Origin: an uncultured Devosia sp.
GTDB taxonomy: Bacteria; Pseudomonadota; Alphaproteobacteria; Rhizobiales; Devosiaceae
DNA length: 6,935 nt
Assembly: GCA_934553185.1 (NCBI GenBank)
Contig: CAKTFF010000109.1
Coordinates: 1 to 6,935, forward strand
Reading direction: 5' to 3'
The notes under the pieces were generated by a model. It worked only from the letters and a program-made list of their open reading frames with translations, did no database searches and had not been told where the DNA came from. How positions within the stretch are numbered: the first letter of the stretch is position 1; each line of letters starts with the position of its first letter. Made by a program: the position numbers and the translations under genes. Positions 5,787 through 6,935 of this stretch are shown piece by piece.

Positions 5787-6935
5787 ATGTCGTTTGAAAA
5801 ACTCGACGCACTCGGTCGCCGCCTGGAATCGCTGGAACATGCTCTGTCTATTCTGGGCGCGGACGAAGCGACCCATATGGCGGTGGGCGGCGGCGACAAG
5901 CGCGCCGAGGCGATGTCGAACCTGGCCGGCATGTACCACGCGCAGGCGACCGCGCCCGAAATCGCCGACTGGATCGAGGCGGCACGGCCCGAGACCGAAG
6001 ACCAGGCACTCGCTTTGGCGGAGTTCCGGCGCCAATATGTGAACGCCACCTGCTTGCCCACCGAGTTCGTTGAGCGGCGTACCGCAGCCACCATGCGCTC
6101 CGAACAACTCTGGCGCGACCTCCGGCCCAAGGGTGACTGGGACAGCTTCCTTCCGGCGCTGGAAGGCGTCGTATCGCTGGTGCGGGAAGAAGCGCAACTG
6201 CGCGCCGATGCGCTCAAGCTCGCGCCCTATGATGCGCTGATGGATCAATATGATCCGGGCAACCGCACGGCCGATCTCGACGGGGTGTTCGACGATCTCA
6301 AGGGTTTCCTCAAGGGCTTCGTGCCCGAGGCGCTCGAAGCGCAGGAACGGCGACTGGCCAAGCGCCCGCGCAAGGTGCTGAACGGACCCTTTCCGATCGA
6401 AAAGCAGCGTGAGCTGGGGCTGGCCGCCATGCGTGGCACGGGCTTTGATTTCACCCATGGTTCGCTCGCTGTGTCGCATCACCCCTTCTGTGGCGGTGTG
6501 CCGACCGATGTACGCATGACGACGCGCTACCGGACCGATGAATTTCTTAGCTCCCTCATGGGCGTGCTGCACGAAACCGGTCATGCGCTTTATGAGCAAG
6601 GCCTGCCCAAAGAATGGTCGCACTGGCCGCTCGGCAAGGCGCGGGGCATGGGCATTCACGAGTCGCAGTCGCTGTTTGTGGAGATGCAGCTCGCCCGCAG
6701 TCCCGAGTTCTGGCAATGGGCCCTGCCGCTGGTGCATCTGCATCTGGGCGAGGACGCCATTCCGGGCTGGGACATTGCCGATATCCTCAACGAAGTGAAC
6801 TTCGTCGAGCGCGGCTTTATCCGCGTCGATGCCGACGAGGTCACCTACCCGCTGCACGTGATCCTGCGCTACGAGTTGGAGCAGGACCTGGTCAGCGGCA
6901 AGCTTGAAGCCAGCCAGATTCCGGAAGCCTGGGAC
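5787..6935 (+). CDS. M32-family metallocarboxypeptidase (carboxypeptidase Taq type), 3' end missing
   Basis: The frame is open from ATG 5787 to the window edge, 383 codons without a stop; the family is about 500 residues, so roughly the last quarter is absent. M32 enzymes are cytoplasmic zinc or cobalt carboxypeptidases that remove C-terminal amino acids, with broad specificity, probably in peptide turnover. Seen here: an all-helical N-terminal half beginning MSFEKLDALGRRLESLEHAL, the HPF motif (232-234) followed by GGVPTDVRMTTRY, the metal-binding HETGH (262-266; two His ligands and the general base Glu263), and GIHESQS (289-295) with the third metal ligand Glu292. All active-site residues expected in this part are present. 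AAGGA, ending six bases before the ATG, is a good ribosome site. The position behind the methyltransferase gene suggests a shared transcript, with no obvious functional link. Confidence 0.95.
   Translation, partial: MSFEKLDALGRRLESLEHALSILGADEATHMAVGGGDKRAEAMSNLAGMYHAQATAPEIADWIEAARPETEDQALALAEFRRQYVNATCLPTEFVERRTAATMRSEQLWRDLRPKGDWDSFLPALEGVVSLVREEAQLRADALKLAPYDALMDQYDPGNRTADLDGVFDDLKGFLKGFVPEALEAQERRLAKRPRKVLNGPFPIEKQRELGLAAMRGTGFDFTHGSLAVSHHPFCGGVPTDVRMTTRYRTDEFLSSLMGVLHETGHALYEQGLPKEWSHWPLGKARGMGIHESQSLFVEMQLARSPEFWQWALPLVHLHLGEDAIPGWDIADILNEVNFVERGFIRVDADEVTYPLHVILRYELEQDLVSGKLEASQIPEAWD

Noticed and set aside
5598..6857. 419-codon open frame on the minus strand
   Set aside because: It is antisense to the M32 carboxypeptidase, whose active-site motifs are clear on the plus strand, and it has no ribosome site or recognisable domain.

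Overview
The window is GC-rich and densely coded, and reads as the chromosome of an alphaproteobacterium. The signs are divergent fliL-fliM and flgF-flgG-flgA-flgH flagellar operons (a layout known from Caulobacter and its relatives), a near-consensus CtrA box ahead of fliL, and a sigma-54 -24/-12 promoter ahead of flgF. Some downstream proteins, such as the M32 carboxypeptidase, look rhizobial or Devosia-like, but I cannot place the genus from sequence alone.

Left part (1-4283): flagellar basal-body genes. On the minus strand, fliL (stator-associated inner-membrane protein) runs into the N-terminal part of a motor switch gene, most likely fliM, through a 1-base stop/start overlap. On the plus strand, flgF (proximal rod), flgG (distal rod), flgA (P-ring chaperone) and flgH (L-ring lipoprotein) form a tight operon with gaps of 11-17 bases, closed by a hairpin-plus-T-tract terminator. 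The 280-base gap between fliL and flgF holds, in order, a CtrA-type box facing fliL, a CGGCAAA/TTTGCCG inverted repeat, a weak IHF-like site in an AT-rich stretch, and the sigma-54 promoter facing flgF. This is the layout expected for an early class fliLM operon and a later class, enhancer-driven rod/ring operon sharing one control region. The promoter also decides the flgF start (944, not the in-frame ATG at 866).

Right part (4284-6935): genes unrelated to the flagellum. A minus-strand alpha/beta hydrolase is frameshifted near 4389-4400. Its recognisable C-terminus lies in another frame, and the segment expected to carry the catalytic histidine is absent, so it is probably a pseudogene. Divergent from it are a small multi-pass membrane protein of the isoprenylcysteine/phospholipid methyltransferase superfamily and then an M32-family (Taq-type) metallocarboxypeptidase, cut off by the window end. 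I found no RNA genes, mobile elements or CRISPR arrays. The window is mostly ordinary core genome; the flagellar control region and the broken hydrolase deserve the closest look.
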